The notes under the pieces were generated by a model, which did not search any database, was not told where the DNA came from, and saw nothing but the letters and a program-made list of their open reading frames with translations. The position numbers and the translations under genes are program-made. From JAJPKK01 sp963747835 (GTDB lineage Bacteria > Pseudomonadota > Alphaproteobacteria > Rhizobiales > Xanthobacteraceae): a stretch of 64,000 nt of DNA. Of the stretch, positions 25,392-33,793 are shown in pieces. Position 1 is the first letter of the stretch. Each line of letters begins with the position of its first letter. Where the stretch lies: contig CAVVGO010000006.1 in assembly GCA_963747835.1 (NCBI GenBank), positions 620,001 through 684,000 on the forward strand, in the 5' to 3' direction.

Positions 25392-26450
25392 TCACAGCTC
25401 CCAGACCTGTCCGGGTCGGAGCGCGCGGAAGCCGTCGGGCGCAAGCCCCGCTGCTGCGCGGGCTTGCTCCAGTGCCTGCAGCGGCGCGTCGATCGGCTCG
25501 TCGGTGAGATGAAACGTGCCGAAATGGGTTGCGAGCGCCTGCTCGGCACCGCAATCCATCATCGCGCGCACGGACTCCTCGGGATTCATATGCTGGTCGC
25601 GCATAAACCAGCGCGGCTCGTAGGCGCCGATCGGCAGGCAGGCAAGACGGATCGGGCCGAAGCGGTCGCGCACGGCGCGGAAATGATCGCCATCGCCGTA
25701 GCCGGAATCGCCGACGAAGTAGATAGCTCCGGCCCGCGTCTCGATCACGAAGGCGGACCAGAGCGCCCGGTTGCGGTCGAACATGCCGCGCGCCGACCAA
25801 TGCCGCGCCGGCACCAGATTGACGGCGACGTCCGCGCCGAGGTCGACGCGGTCGCCCCAGTCGCGGGCCTCCACCTGGATGTCGGGAGCCGCGGCGCGCA
25901 TGATCGTGTCATTACCGAGCGGCGTGATCACGCGGGGCTTGTGGGTCGCGGCGAGGCGCGACAGCGTCGCGAGATCGAGATGATCGTAGTGATTGTGGGA
26001 GACCAGCACTATATCGATCGGCGGCAAATCGTCGAACACAATGCCGGGATCGTTCACGCGCTTCGGCCCAAAGAACGTGAAAAGCGACGCCCTTTCCGAC
26101 CAGATCGGATCGGTCAGGATGTTAAGCCCGCCGGTCTGGATCAGCACCGTCGCGTGGCCGACGAAGGATACCCTGAGCGAACGGCCTTCGACGCGCGGCG
26201 GCGGACGATCCCGGGACGGACTGGGTGCCCAGTCCGGCCACGTCGGCTTGCCGCCGGCCAGTTGCCAACGGATCAGGTCGAGGAAGCCTTTGGGTTTCAC
26301 CCCGGCGGGATCGAAGAAACGCGTGCCGTCGAAATGGTCCGACACGGGGCCGTCGTAGTAGCCGGTTAGCGCACCACGCGCGAGGAGGCCGCCAGTCGCG
26401 GCGGCGACGAGAGCGGCAAGCGACGCGGACAGGCTGCGGCGGTTGAACAC
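25392..26450 (-). CDS. Metallo-beta-lactamase-fold hydrolase (NAPE-PLD / UlaG-like)
   Basis: A 352-aa protein with an N-terminal hydrophobic segment (about residues 8-30), so probably exported or membrane-tethered. The metal-binding motif SHNHYDHLD, the glycine-rich VGHATVLIQ and VGDSGYGDGDHF mark the NAPE-PLD-like subgroup of MBL hydrolases. The start is a GTG at 26450 with GAGGGA upstream. Substrate is unknown; relatives cleave phosphodiesters or lactones. The gene stands alone, with a palindromic repeat beyond its stop. Confidence 0.85.
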   Translation of the reverse strand: MFNRRSLSASLAALVAAATGGLLARGALTGYYDGPVSDHFDGTRFFDPAGVKPKGFLDLIRWQLAGGKPTWPDWAPSPSRDRPPPRVEGRSLRVSFVGHATVLIQTGGLNILTDPIWSERASLFTFFGPKRVNDPGIVFDDLPPIDIVLVSHNHYDHLDLATLSRLAATHKPRVITPLGNDTIMRAAAPDIQVEARDWGDRVDLGADVAVNLVPARHWSARGMFDRNRALWSAFVIETRAGAIYFVGDSGYGDGDHFRAVRDRFGPIRLACLPIGAYEPRWFMRDQHMNPEESVRAMMDCGAEQALATHFGTFHLTDEPIDAPLQALEQARAAAGLAPDGFRALRPGQVWEL

Positions 26451-26662
26451 GGATATCCCTCAAATGACGCTGTGAGCTCCGCGGCGTCAGGCACCGATCG
26501 ATCTGACCAACGCTTTTAGATCGTTCGACCAGTGCAATTTAGCAAACGGTCCTAAACCAGTCGTTGGCGAACGCCCCCGCACCCGCAGACGGTTGCTTAT
26601 GGGGCAAATCGTCCGCGAGCGGAGGGTGACCGGGCACGGCCTCGTCTCCACCGTTCTCTGAT

Positions 26663-27328
26663 TCACTGCGCCTGTCGAAACGTCAGGTTGATGCGCTGCC
26701 GGCCGAGCGCCGGATGCTCGCCATCCGGAAGCGGCATCACGCCGTGAAATGCCAGTCGTGCGGGTCCGCCCCAGACCACGACATCGCCGTGGGCCAGCGG
26801 CACACGCTGCGGCCGGTCGGATCGGTTGAGCCCACCGAACAGAAAGACGGCCGGAAGCCCGAGCGAGACGGATACGATCGCCGCATCGTAATTCCGTTCG
26901 TTGCGATCTTGATGCAGCGAGAGCCGCGCGCCGGGCTCGTAGCGGTTGATCAGGCAGGAATCCGGTGTGAAACCCGCAAATCCTGCCTTCGCGGCAGCGC
27001 GGGTCGCCAAGTCGGCGAACACGTCCGGCATTGCGGGCCATGGCGCGGCGCGCTCCGGGTCGGTTGGATCATAACGGTAGCCGCCGCGATCGGTGACCCA
27101 TCCGACCGTGCCGCAATTGGTCATGGCGACCGACATGCGCCGGCCGCCCGGTGTCACCATGTGCCGAAACGGCGCAGCCGCGCATATCGCACGAACCGCG
27201 TCGAGCAGGACGCCCGCTTCGGATATCGCGAAACTGTGGAGCAGGATTGCGCCTTCGGCCAGACTGCGATCGCCGGCGGCTTCCGCGAACAGATCCGGGG
27301 TTCCGGCGAACGGATCAGCGCGCATCAT
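26663..27328 (-). CDS. alkB: AlkB-type alkylated DNA repair dioxygenase
   Basis: A 221-aa Fe(II)/2-oxoglutarate dioxygenase that oxidatively demethylates 1-methyladenine and 3-methylcytosine. The iron ligands HxD lie in LSLHQDRNERNYDAAI and the distal histidine in RLAFHGV. The 2OG-binding arginines are in GRQRINLTFR. The substrate-lid sequence NCGTVGWVTDRGGYRYD matches E. coli AlkB. The start overlaps the end of the upstream oxygenase gene by 14 bp (11 bp if the second ATG at 27325 is used), so the two are probably co-translated. Confidence 0.94.
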   Translation of the reverse strand: MMRADPFAGTPDLFAEAAGDRSLAEGAILLHSFAISEAGVLLDAVRAICAAAPFRHMVTPGGRRMSVAMTNCGTVGWVTDRGGYRYDPTDPERAAPWPAMPDVFADLATRAAAKAGFAGFTPDSCLINRYEPGARLSLHQDRNERNYDAAIVSVSLGLPAVFLFGGLNRSDRPQRVPLAHGDVVVWGGPARLAFHGVMPLPDGEHPALGRQRINLTFRQAQ

Positions 27329-28070
27329 GGAAAATAATTCCGAGCGTGTGGCGACTGCCGGTCCGCACTCGGCTCACCCCATGACGAAGCATCACCCGAT
27401 AGGAACCGCGCGAGCCTCGCACCGGGCGATGATGGACCGTGAATATGACCGCGTCGCCCCGGCGCAGCGGAACCACCGAAGCGCGCGACTGCATGCGCGG
27501 GCGCTGCTCGGTTATCACGAACTCTCCGCCGGTAAAATCGACCCCGGATTCCGAGAGCAGAACCGTCGCCTGAAGCGGGAAGACATGCTCTCCGTAGAGG
27601 TCCTGATGGAGGCAGTTGTAATCGCCGGGTCCGTATTGCAGCAGCAGCGGCGTAGGCCGGCTCTGGCCCGCCTTGTGGCAGCGATCGAGGAAGGCGCCGT
27701 GATCCGCCGGATAGCGCGTCCCGATACCCATCGCTTGGTTCCAACGATTGGCGATCGGCGCCAGATGCGGATAAAGCGCGCCGCGCAGCTCGGCGACGAT
27801 GGCAGGGAACGGATAGCCAAAATATTTGTACTCGCCCTTGCCGAAGCCGTGGCGGGCCATGACGACGCGGCTGCGAAACAGGCGGTCATCGCCGTAGCCG
27901 CCGGCGAGCGACCGGCATTCGTCCGCAGACAGCAGCCCCTCGATTGTCGCCCAGCCTTCGGCGCTGAGGCTTGCGTCGATGCCCGGCCAATCGATGGCCC
28001 CAAGCCGCGCCGCCGAATCAGTTCGAGGCCCTGACCGCGCTGTCGCCGCTGCCATCATGTCCTTGGCCAT
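27315..28070 (-). CDS. 2OG-Fe(II) oxygenase
   Basis: A 251-aa dioxygenase distinct from AlkB. The iron-binding pair is in YNCLHQDLYGEHVFPLQ, and a later histidine pair (VHHRPVRG) supplies the third ligand. SESGVDFTGGEFVITEQ is typical of the prolyl-hydroxylase-like fold. Members near alkB or ada in alphaproteobacteria are thought to serve alkylation repair, but their substrate is not established. It precedes alkB on the same strand with overlapping ends. The ATG at 28070 gives the longest form; ATGs at residues 5 and 6 are possible. Confidence 0.82.
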   Translation of the reverse strand: MAKDMMAAATARSGPRTDSAARLGAIDWPGIDASLSAEGWATIEGLLSADECRSLAGGYGDDRLFRSRVVMARHGFGKGEYKYFGYPFPAIVAELRGALYPHLAPIANRWNQAMGIGTRYPADHGAFLDRCHKAGQSRPTPLLLQYGPGDYNCLHQDLYGEHVFPLQATVLLSESGVDFTGGEFVITEQRPRMQSRASVVPLRRGDAVIFTVHHRPVRGSRGSYRVMLRHGVSRVRTGSRHTLGIIFHDAR

Positions 28071-28465
28071 CTACGATTTCCCGGGGTGCTGGGCAGACTT
28101 TCCAAGCCTAAGCCCAGCGTCGCGCTAGGGCGACCCGTTTCCCGCTATCGCTTGACCCATACCGGCACACTGCGTTGTGGCGAAGGGCATGCCAAGTCCG
28201 GCGCGAAAAAGTCAACGGTTTCATCTCCTTACAAACGCTGCGATTTATCCATGGCGACGGGAACGGCTTTGCGCCGGCGTCGTGTTTTGCCATCCGTGGC
28301 CTCGACCCGCTCAAATATTGCGCGAGTTCCCGACAACGGCCGGAGCTTCGCCAGGGCCCTCCCAAAGCAGCAAAGCGTGCGCCGAAATGCCCGCTTTTGA
28401 TGCGTATTCGAGCCAATCATTGCGACTCAATTTCAGCCGCATTATTGCTTACATGATGCAGCGGG
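28071..28465. other. Intergenic region upstream of the four-gene membrane operon
   Basis: About 395 bp separate the divergent oxygenase gene and the membrane operon and must hold both promoters. A 38-codon minus-strand frame (28108-28224, start MKPLTFSRRTWHALRH) follows a TAAGGAG ribosome-like site, but it has no recognisable family and I do not call it a gene. No repeat stands out. Confidence 0.35.
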
Positions 28466-29980
28466 ATGCGATCCGCATGGTCGGAGGCGGCAGCTCCGGC
28501 TCAAGCGATGGAAACGATGGCTTTGGCAGCAAGTTCCGCGCTCGCCCGCTTGGTCAGTGGCCTCAAGCGGGAGCAGCACGATTACCGGGCCTCGCTGGAA
28601 GTTTTTCCGGCGCTGAATATCGCCAAGCTCTCGGCGGATCTCGGGGTCGGCAAGGCAGGTGCCCAGCGCGGCGCCGCTGAGGAGCCATCCTCGGACTCGG
28701 CTGCGCTCGACGACGTCGAAAGCCTGGTCGTCGAGCGCGTCGAGGCCGAGAAGAACAGCGCCCACGGGGTCCTCCTCGACCAACTGCACATTTACAAGGA
28801 ACGGCTCTCCGGCCTCGATTTCGAAGGCCGGTTCGCGACCATCCGCCACGCCGCGCCCGCGGCCGTCAGCGAATTTCGCGCCGAAGCCGCCCAGGGGCGC
28901 GACGAACTTCACAGCCTGCGCCGCCATCTGCGCGATGTGGAAGCGGAACGGGACGAATTTCGCCGTCGGCACCGGCTGATCCGGACGGCGCGCTGGGCCT
29001 CCGGCGGCAGCCTTACGCTCAAGATCGGAATCCTGCTGCTGCTGTTCGTGTTCGAGGTTTTTCTCAACGGATTTTTTCTCGCCAAAGGCAGCGAACTTGG
29101 ATACGTCGGCGGTGCTGCCGAAGCGCTGACCTTCGCGCTCGTCAACATCGGGGTGAGCTTTCTGGCCGGCGGCATCGGGGTGCGCGAGCTCAACCATCGC
29201 AATTATCTGAGGAAGCTTTTCGGGCTCGTCTCCCTGCTGCTCTACGTCGCGATTGCGGTCGCCCTCAATCTCACCCTCGCGCATTACCGCGAGGCGGCAG
29301 GCTCGGTGGTATCCGACGCCGGCCATGAGGTTCTGGTGCGGCTGCGCACCGATCCGCTCGGTATAGCCGACGTGAAATCCTGGCTGTTCTTCGGGATCGG
29401 GATATTGTGCTCGCTGGTGGCGTTCGGTGATTCCTACCTCATCTTCGACCCCTATCCGGGCTACGGAATGCTGGAGAAACGGCGGGCCAGCGCCTACGAG
29501 GCCTATATCAGGCGCAAGAACGAGTTGATCAACGCGCTGCTCGCGATCCGCGACGAGGCGATCGAAATCCTCGAGGAGGCCAACCGCGATCTTTCGGTCA
29601 GGCGTAGCGAATACGACGCCATCGTCGAGAGCCGCGCCCGCCTGGTCCGGCTGTTCGACGCCCACCAGACCCATCTCGACCGGACCGCCAATGCGCTCCT
29701 GTCCACCTACCGGGAAGCCAACAAGCGATCGCGAATCACGCCGCCGCCGCATCGGTTCGCGGTCCCGTACGCGCTTGAGAAAGTCCCCACGGAACCGGAA
29801 CTGCGGCCGGTTCTGGCGCGAGACGACCTGCGGCGCTCGATCGAGGATTCCCAGGCCGTCCTGGTGGAGCAGGTCCGGGCCATTCACGACGAATTCGAGC
29901 GTGCGTTCGCCAGCTATCGCGAGATCGACGACCTTGTAGAGGAGAAAGCCGTTGCGAGGTCGAACGCAAAGGCTGCGTAG
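28466..29980 (+). CDS. Uncharacterised 4-TM coiled-coil membrane protein (operon gene 1)
   Basis: I do not recognise this family. The protein (504 aa; a shorter start at 28508 is possible) has an N-terminal cytoplasmic-looking region with heptad-like helix at about 135-170. Four predicted membrane spans follow (about 183-207, 217-237, 250-272, 305-327), and then a long charged coiled coil (about 335-420) containing EILEEANRDLSVRRSEYDAI. No catalytic motif is visible. It overlaps the next gene by 29 bp and starts a four-gene operon with a vWA-like protein and a MotA/MotB-type pair. A structural or scaffolding role in an ion-driven membrane machine is inferred from context only. Confidence 0.8.
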   Translation: MRSAWSEAAAPAQAMETMALAASSALARLVSGLKREQHDYRASLEVFPALNIAKLSADLGVGKAGAQRGAAEEPSSDSAALDDVESLVVERVEAEKNSAHGVLLDQLHIYKERLSGLDFEGRFATIRHAAPAAVSEFRAEAAQGRDELHSLRRHLRDVEAERDEFRRRHRLIRTARWASGGSLTLKIGILLLLFVFEVFLNGFFLAKGSELGYVGGAAEALTFALVNIGVSFLAGGIGVRELNHRNYLRKLFGLVSLLLYVAIAVALNLTLAHYREAAGSVVSDAGHEVLVRLRTDPLGIADVKSWLFFGIGILCSLVAFGDSYLIFDPYPGYGMLEKRRASAYEAYIRRKNELINALLAIRDEAIEILEEANRDLSVRRSEYDAIVESRARLVRLFDAHQTHLDRTANALLSTYREANKRSRITPPPHRFAVPYALEKVPTEPELRPVLARDDLRRSIEDSQAVLVEQVRAIHDEFERAFASYREIDDLVEEKAVARSNAKAA

Positions 29981-30782
29981 CCGCAACCCGGGGGACCTTC
30001 GCAAGCACCTGCTCGGTGCTGTGCTGGCGGTGGTGGCCCTGGGCGTGCTCGCCGCCGGCGTCTATGTGTATGTGACGGCCCCGCGCCCGCCGGCGCTTGA
30101 CCGGGCCTCGCTGTGTCCGATCGATGGCGCGCACGCGACGACCGTGGTGCTGCTCGATTCGACCGACGCCATTCCGGACATCGGCAAGCACGAGATCAGG
30201 ACGGTTCTGCTCGACATGGCCGAAACGGTGCCGGTCTATGGCTTGCTGGAACTCCGTCTGCTCGATCCTAAACTGCCCGGCGGACGCCAGATCTTCGCCA
30301 AGTGCAATCCAGGCGACGGCGCCGGCTTGAGCGAATATACCGCCAACCCGCGGCTCGCCCGGAAACGATGGCTGGACGGATTCCGTCAGCCCCTTGAGGA
30401 TGCCCTCGAGGCGGGATTCCAGCCGACGCCCGGCAAGACGTCCCCGATCATGGAAACGGTCCAGCGCATCGCGGTCGATCGTTTCTCCGGGCGCGCTGCG
30501 GAAGATATCCCGAAATCGCTCGTGCTGGTTTCCGACATGCTGGAAAACGAACCGGATTATTCGCAATATTCCGGCGACCTCAGTTACAATCGGTACAAGG
30601 CCTCGCGGGCCTACAAGAAGCTCCAGACCGATCTCCACGGCGCCGACGTCACCATCTATTACATCCAGCGCGTCACCGCCAAGCCGCTGAGTTCCGCCGA
30701 TCACATCCGCTTTTGGGTCGACTGGATCCGCGACAACAAAGGCCGCTTCAAGCAGGCCAGCAAATTGCAGGGCGAGGGTTGA
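29952..30782 (+). CDS. Membrane-anchored protein with vWA-like strand (operon gene 2)
   Basis: A 276-aa protein with one N-terminal membrane anchor (about residues 18-42). The core opens with TTVVLLDSTDAIPD, resembling the first strand and metal-ion-dependent adhesion motif of von Willebrand A domains, although the DxSxS is imperfect. A later strand, SLVLVSDMLEN, fits the fourth strand of that fold. The start is a TTG at 29952 with GGAG upstream, inside the end of gene 1. The stop abuts the next ATG. In such a setting a vWA domain would be a protein-binding module beside the motor; I cannot name the family. Confidence 0.72.
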   Translation: MRGRTQRLRSRNPGDLRKHLLGAVLAVVALGVLAAGVYVYVTAPRPPALDRASLCPIDGAHATTVVLLDSTDAIPDIGKHEIRTVLLDMAETVPVYGLLELRLLDPKLPGGRQIFAKCNPGDGAGLSEYTANPRLARKRWLDGFRQPLEDALEAGFQPTPGKTSPIMETVQRIAVDRFSGRAAEDIPKSLVLVSDMLENEPDYSQYSGDLSYNRYKASRAYKKLQTDLHGADVTIYYIQRVTAKPLSSADHIRFWVDWIRDNKGRFKQASKLQGEG

Positions 30783-32111
30783 ATGGCGCAGCGGCCGCCG
30801 CTTCATGGGTTCCGGAGCGAGGGCGATGTTGGCTATGCGTCCGCGGCGAGCGCGATCGTGTTCATGCTGTTCGTCGTCGCCGGCTCGGCCTACATCGTCG
30901 TGTCGAAGCTCAGCGGCATCGGCCAGATCTGGGTCACCTTCGTGCCGGTGCTCACCATGATCAGTTACGCGTTGCTGATCGTGCTGGCGCGGAGCTTGCG
31001 GCTGCGCGACGACCAGGCCGGCGACAATCTCTACTACATGGGGTTCCTGTTCACTCTCACCAGTCTCGGGGTTTCGCTCTATCAGTTCAACGCGTCGCGG
31101 GCCGCCGAGGAGATCGTCCAGAACTTCGGTATCGCGATTGGATCGACCATCACCGGCATCGCGCTCCGGGTGATCTTCAACCAGATGCGGCAGGATCCGA
31201 TCGAGGTCGAGCGGATCATGCGGCTTGAATTGGCGGATGCGGCGCGCCGGGTGCGGCGCGAACTCGACAGCACTGTAGTCGAGTTCGGGTATGTCCGGCG
31301 CTCCGCCCAGCAATCCGCCGCGGACTCCTTCAATCACGTGGCGGAGAAGATCGACGAAATCGCCACCCGGCTGTTGACCAACATGGCGGACGTGGCATCG
31401 CGGTCGGCGCGACCTCTCGAAGACGCATCGCGGCGGTCGGCCGAAACCATCGCGGATGCGTCGAACACCATGGTTGTGGCGCTGACCGCGACCGCGGGTC
31501 AACTGGCCATCGAGATGGAAAAACTGTCCAAGGGCGTCGTCGATATCTCGGCAGCCATCGGCGAGGTGACGACCAAGCTCGAGACCATGCGTACGCCCGG
31601 CGGGATGATCGAGGTCAACCTCGATCCGGCAATCGCGTCCCTGACCGGCGCCGTCGAGAGGTTTTCGACGCAATCAGACCTCCAGTCCGCGACGATGCGG
31701 GACGTCATCGAGGCGGCAAAAGGTGCGGCCGAAGGCTCGTCCACCTCGTTTGCAGCTCTGCGCGAGGATGTGGAGGCCAGCTCCGCCGCAAGCCGCGCCG
31801 CCCTCAAGGCGGCCAAGGACTCCAGCGACGCGATGATTCACATCCTCGACCAATTCAATGCGGATGCGTGGGAACAGGTCGAACTGCTGCGCAATATCAT
31901 GGCGCAGACCGACGGCGCATTCCGCATCTTCACCGAATACGTCACCAGATCGGACGCGGATGTGGCGACGCAGGCCCAAGGCTTCCGCGATATGGTGCTC
32001 GCGATCCAAGCCAGCGCCGAAACCCTGACGATCGCGACCGAGAGATTGGCACGTATCGCCGAGGATCTCGGCATGCGGCGCATCCCGGCCAAACGAGAGG
32101 CGATCGGGTGA
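30783..32111 (+). CDS. MotA/TolQ/ExbB-like channel protein with long tail (ZorA-like, operon gene 3)
   Basis: A 442-aa protein with four N-terminal membrane helices (about 19-41, 49-70, 83-101, 110-133). The third and fourth, GFLFTLTSLGVSL and FGIAIGSTITGIALRVIF, follow the pattern of the two core helices of MotA/TolQ/ExbB proton-channel subunits. A 300-residue alanine/serine-rich helical tail follows, predicted cytoplasmic. This short-channel plus long-coiled-tail build is that of ZorA in Zorya defence rather than of MotA. It is followed at once by a MotB-like gene (TGATG overlap). Similarity is judged by eye, so the superfamily call is moderately firm and the ZorA analogy tentative. Confidence 0.7.
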   Translation: MAQRPPLHGFRSEGDVGYASAASAIVFMLFVVAGSAYIVVSKLSGIGQIWVTFVPVLTMISYALLIVLARSLRLRDDQAGDNLYYMGFLFTLTSLGVSLYQFNASRAAEEIVQNFGIAIGSTITGIALRVIFNQMRQDPIEVERIMRLELADAARRVRRELDSTVVEFGYVRRSAQQSAADSFNHVAEKIDEIATRLLTNMADVASRSARPLEDASRRSAETIADASNTMVVALTATAGQLAIEMEKLSKGVVDISAAIGEVTTKLETMRTPGGMIEVNLDPAIASLTGAVERFSTQSDLQSATMRDVIEAAKGAAEGSSTSFAALREDVEASSAASRAALKAAKDSSDAMIHILDQFNADAWEQVELLRNIMAQTDGAFRIFTEYVTRSDADVATQAQGFRDMVLAIQASAETLTIATERLARIAEDLGMRRIPAKREAIG

Positions 32112-33154
32112 TGTCCGGCACAATCGGTCGTCAAAACGCGTCCTATCGCCAGGGCCTGGTCCTCGGGCTGACCATGGCCGAGATCATGCTCCTTCTCGTC
32201 TTCAGTCTCCTCATCGCGGTCGGCGTGGCGCTTGCGGCGGAACGCGTCAGGCTTGATGCCATCACGCAGCGCCTGCAGACCGCCGAGGCCGCGGCGGCGG
32301 CGAGCGGCGCGGTGGTCGACGAGATCAAGCGAATTCCCCGTCTCGCCGAATTCCTGGATCGGACCGCCGCCGGTCCGGCGTCGGCGGAGAAGGTCGACGA
32401 ATTCTGGCGCACGCTGGTCGAAAGCGACGAGATCGTCGAGGCGATGCAACGCCACGGCGTGTCCCGGACGGCGCTCCGGGAAGGCAGCGACTACTTCGCC
32501 AGGATGCTGGATCTCCGAACCCGCGGCATCGATCCAGACAAAGCCGCGCGGGGAGCGGCGCTGGCTGCGGCGATCGACGGCCGCCTGCCGGCGGACGTGG
32601 CGAGGCGCCCGCCGGAGCAACTCGCAACGCTGATCGGCAGGGGCATCGCCAGTTCCGAGTCCCGCGACGAAAGCAGAGACGGCCATAACTGGCCGCCGAT
32701 CATCAATCTGAGCGAGGCGGATGGATATTTTTTCGCGACGCGCAGCGCCGAACTGCGCCCGGATTTCGAGTTCAAGCTGCGCTCCGCCATCGTGGATCGG
32801 CTCATCGATATCGCGACCTCCTATCACGTCGATGTCATCGAGGTGATCGGGCACACCGACGAGCGGCCCGTCAACGGCGGGCTGTCGAACCTCGACCGCG
32901 AGCTCGCCGCGGTGATGTCGGGGACGCATGGCGTCGGATTGCTGCAGCCCGCCGACAATGCCGGGCTCGGCCTCGCCCGCGCGCTCGCGGTCGTCAAGGT
33001 TCTGTCCTCGGAGCCGCGGCTGCACGACTTCCAGATTTTGCCGCTGTCGGGCGCCCAATTGATCGGCACCGACGGACGGCTCACGCGCTGGGACGAGCAA
33101 GGCGACGTGCGCGAACGCCGCCGCATCGAGATCCGAATGCGCAAGTCGATGTGA
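32111..33154 (+). CDS. MotB/OmpA-like peptidoglycan-binding protein (ZorB-like, operon gene 4)
   Basis: A 347-aa protein with a single N-terminal membrane helix (about 15-42) and a C-terminal OmpA/MotB peptidoglycan-binding domain (about 195-345). That domain carries EVIGHTDERPV, NAGLGLARALAVVKVL and RRRIEIRMRK. In the membrane helix the acidic residue that carries protons in MotB, ExbD and ZorB (normally Asp) appears as Glu (GLTMAEIMLLLVF, E24). The ATG at 32111 shares a base with the gene-3 stop. Topology and order match the stator partner of an ion-driven complex anchored to the cell wall. Confidence 0.82.
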   Translation: MSGTIGRQNASYRQGLVLGLTMAEIMLLLVFSLLIAVGVALAAERVRLDAITQRLQTAEAAAAASGAVVDEIKRIPRLAEFLDRTAAGPASAEKVDEFWRTLVESDEIVEAMQRHGVSRTALREGSDYFARMLDLRTRGIDPDKAARGAALAAAIDGRLPADVARRPPEQLATLIGRGIASSESRDESRDGHNWPPIINLSEADGYFFATRSAELRPDFEFKLRSAIVDRLIDIATSYHVDVIEVIGHTDERPVNGGLSNLDRELAAVMSGTHGVGLLQPADNAGLGLARALAVVKVLSSEPRLHDFQILPLSGAQLIGTDGRLTRWDEQGDVRERRRIEIRMRKSM

Positions 33155-33190
33155 GCGGGCGAGGTGATCGACCCGGATGCGGTCGAGCGT

Positions 33191-33290
33191 GTTGTATCCC
33201 GGATGAGCGCCGCGATATCCGGGACGCACCTCTACGCGGGCGCGGTAATTCCCCGCATGTCGCTGCGCTCATACGGGCTACGGGTCATAC
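33191..33290. repeat. Intergenic palindromic repeat
   Basis: Nested inverted segments (TATCCCGGATGAGCG / CGATATCCGGGAC and CCCGCATGTCGCTGCGCT / GCTCATACGGGCTACGGG) lie between the end of the membrane operon and the convergent Rieske gene. They look like the REP-type elements of Bradyrhizobium-like genomes and may terminate both transcripts. Confidence 0.5.
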
Positions 33291-33379
33291 CAAACGGCTT
33301 TCGCCGATAACCTATTTGCTGTCTTCGCCCGGCTTGACCGTCGGTATGAGGTCTACGGGACTGCCCACCCGCAACACCA

Positions 33380-33793
33380 TTACATCGTCACCACGAGATA
33401 CTCATCCTCGATGCTCACCGGAAATGTCTCGGCCACGTAAGGCCCCTCCACCAGCTTGGCGCCGGCCTCGACATCGACTTCGAACCGCCGCACCTGCACG
33501 CGGCGCGGGTCGCACCACGAGTTGCCGGTGCGGATGTCGTATTCCCAGGCGTGCCAGGGGCAGCGGAGCACCTCGCCCTTGCGGGAATAGCAATATTCGC
33601 CGGGCTCGCGCGATGACACGAAGCCGGTGAGGAGGCCCTTCGACAGCGGGCCGCCCTGGTGGGGGCAGCGGTCCGACACCGCGAAGAATTCGCCCTTGAG
33701 ATTGAAGATCACGATCTTGCGGCCCTTGACCTCGACGAGCTTGCGCCCGCCGGGCGCCACCTCGCCGACCGGCGCGACGACGTATTTAGCCAC
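33380..33793 (-). CDS. Rieske [2Fe-2S] ferredoxin-like protein
   Basis: A 137-aa Rieske protein. The cluster ligands are CPHQGG and CPWHAWEYD, each giving the expected Cys-X-His / Cys-X2-His pair. It has no signal or membrane anchor, so it is probably a soluble electron carrier or a small oxygenase component. The GTG at 33793 lies inside the end of the RraA-type gene (eight-base overlap) with AAAAGGA nearby; an ATG at 33808 is possible. Coupling with the RraA-like protein suggests a joint catabolic step on an oxo- or hydroxy-acid. Confidence 0.88.
   Translation of the reverse strand: MAKYVVAPVGEVAPGGRKLVEVKGRKIVIFNLKGEFFAVSDRCPHQGGPLSKGLLTGFVSSREPGEYCYSRKGEVLRCPWHAWEYDIRTGNSWCDPRRVQVRRFEVDVEAGAKLVEGPYVAETFPVSIEDEYLVVTM

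Noticed and set aside
29736..31673. 645-codon minus-strand frame across the membrane operon
   Set aside because: Arginine/histidine/aspartate-rich shadow of three coupled plus-strand genes with membrane helices.
28466..33154. Complete Zorya system or flagellar stator
   Set aside because: No ZorC, ZorD or ZorE homologue lies in or beside the operon, and there are no flagellar genes; only the channel pair resembles these systems.
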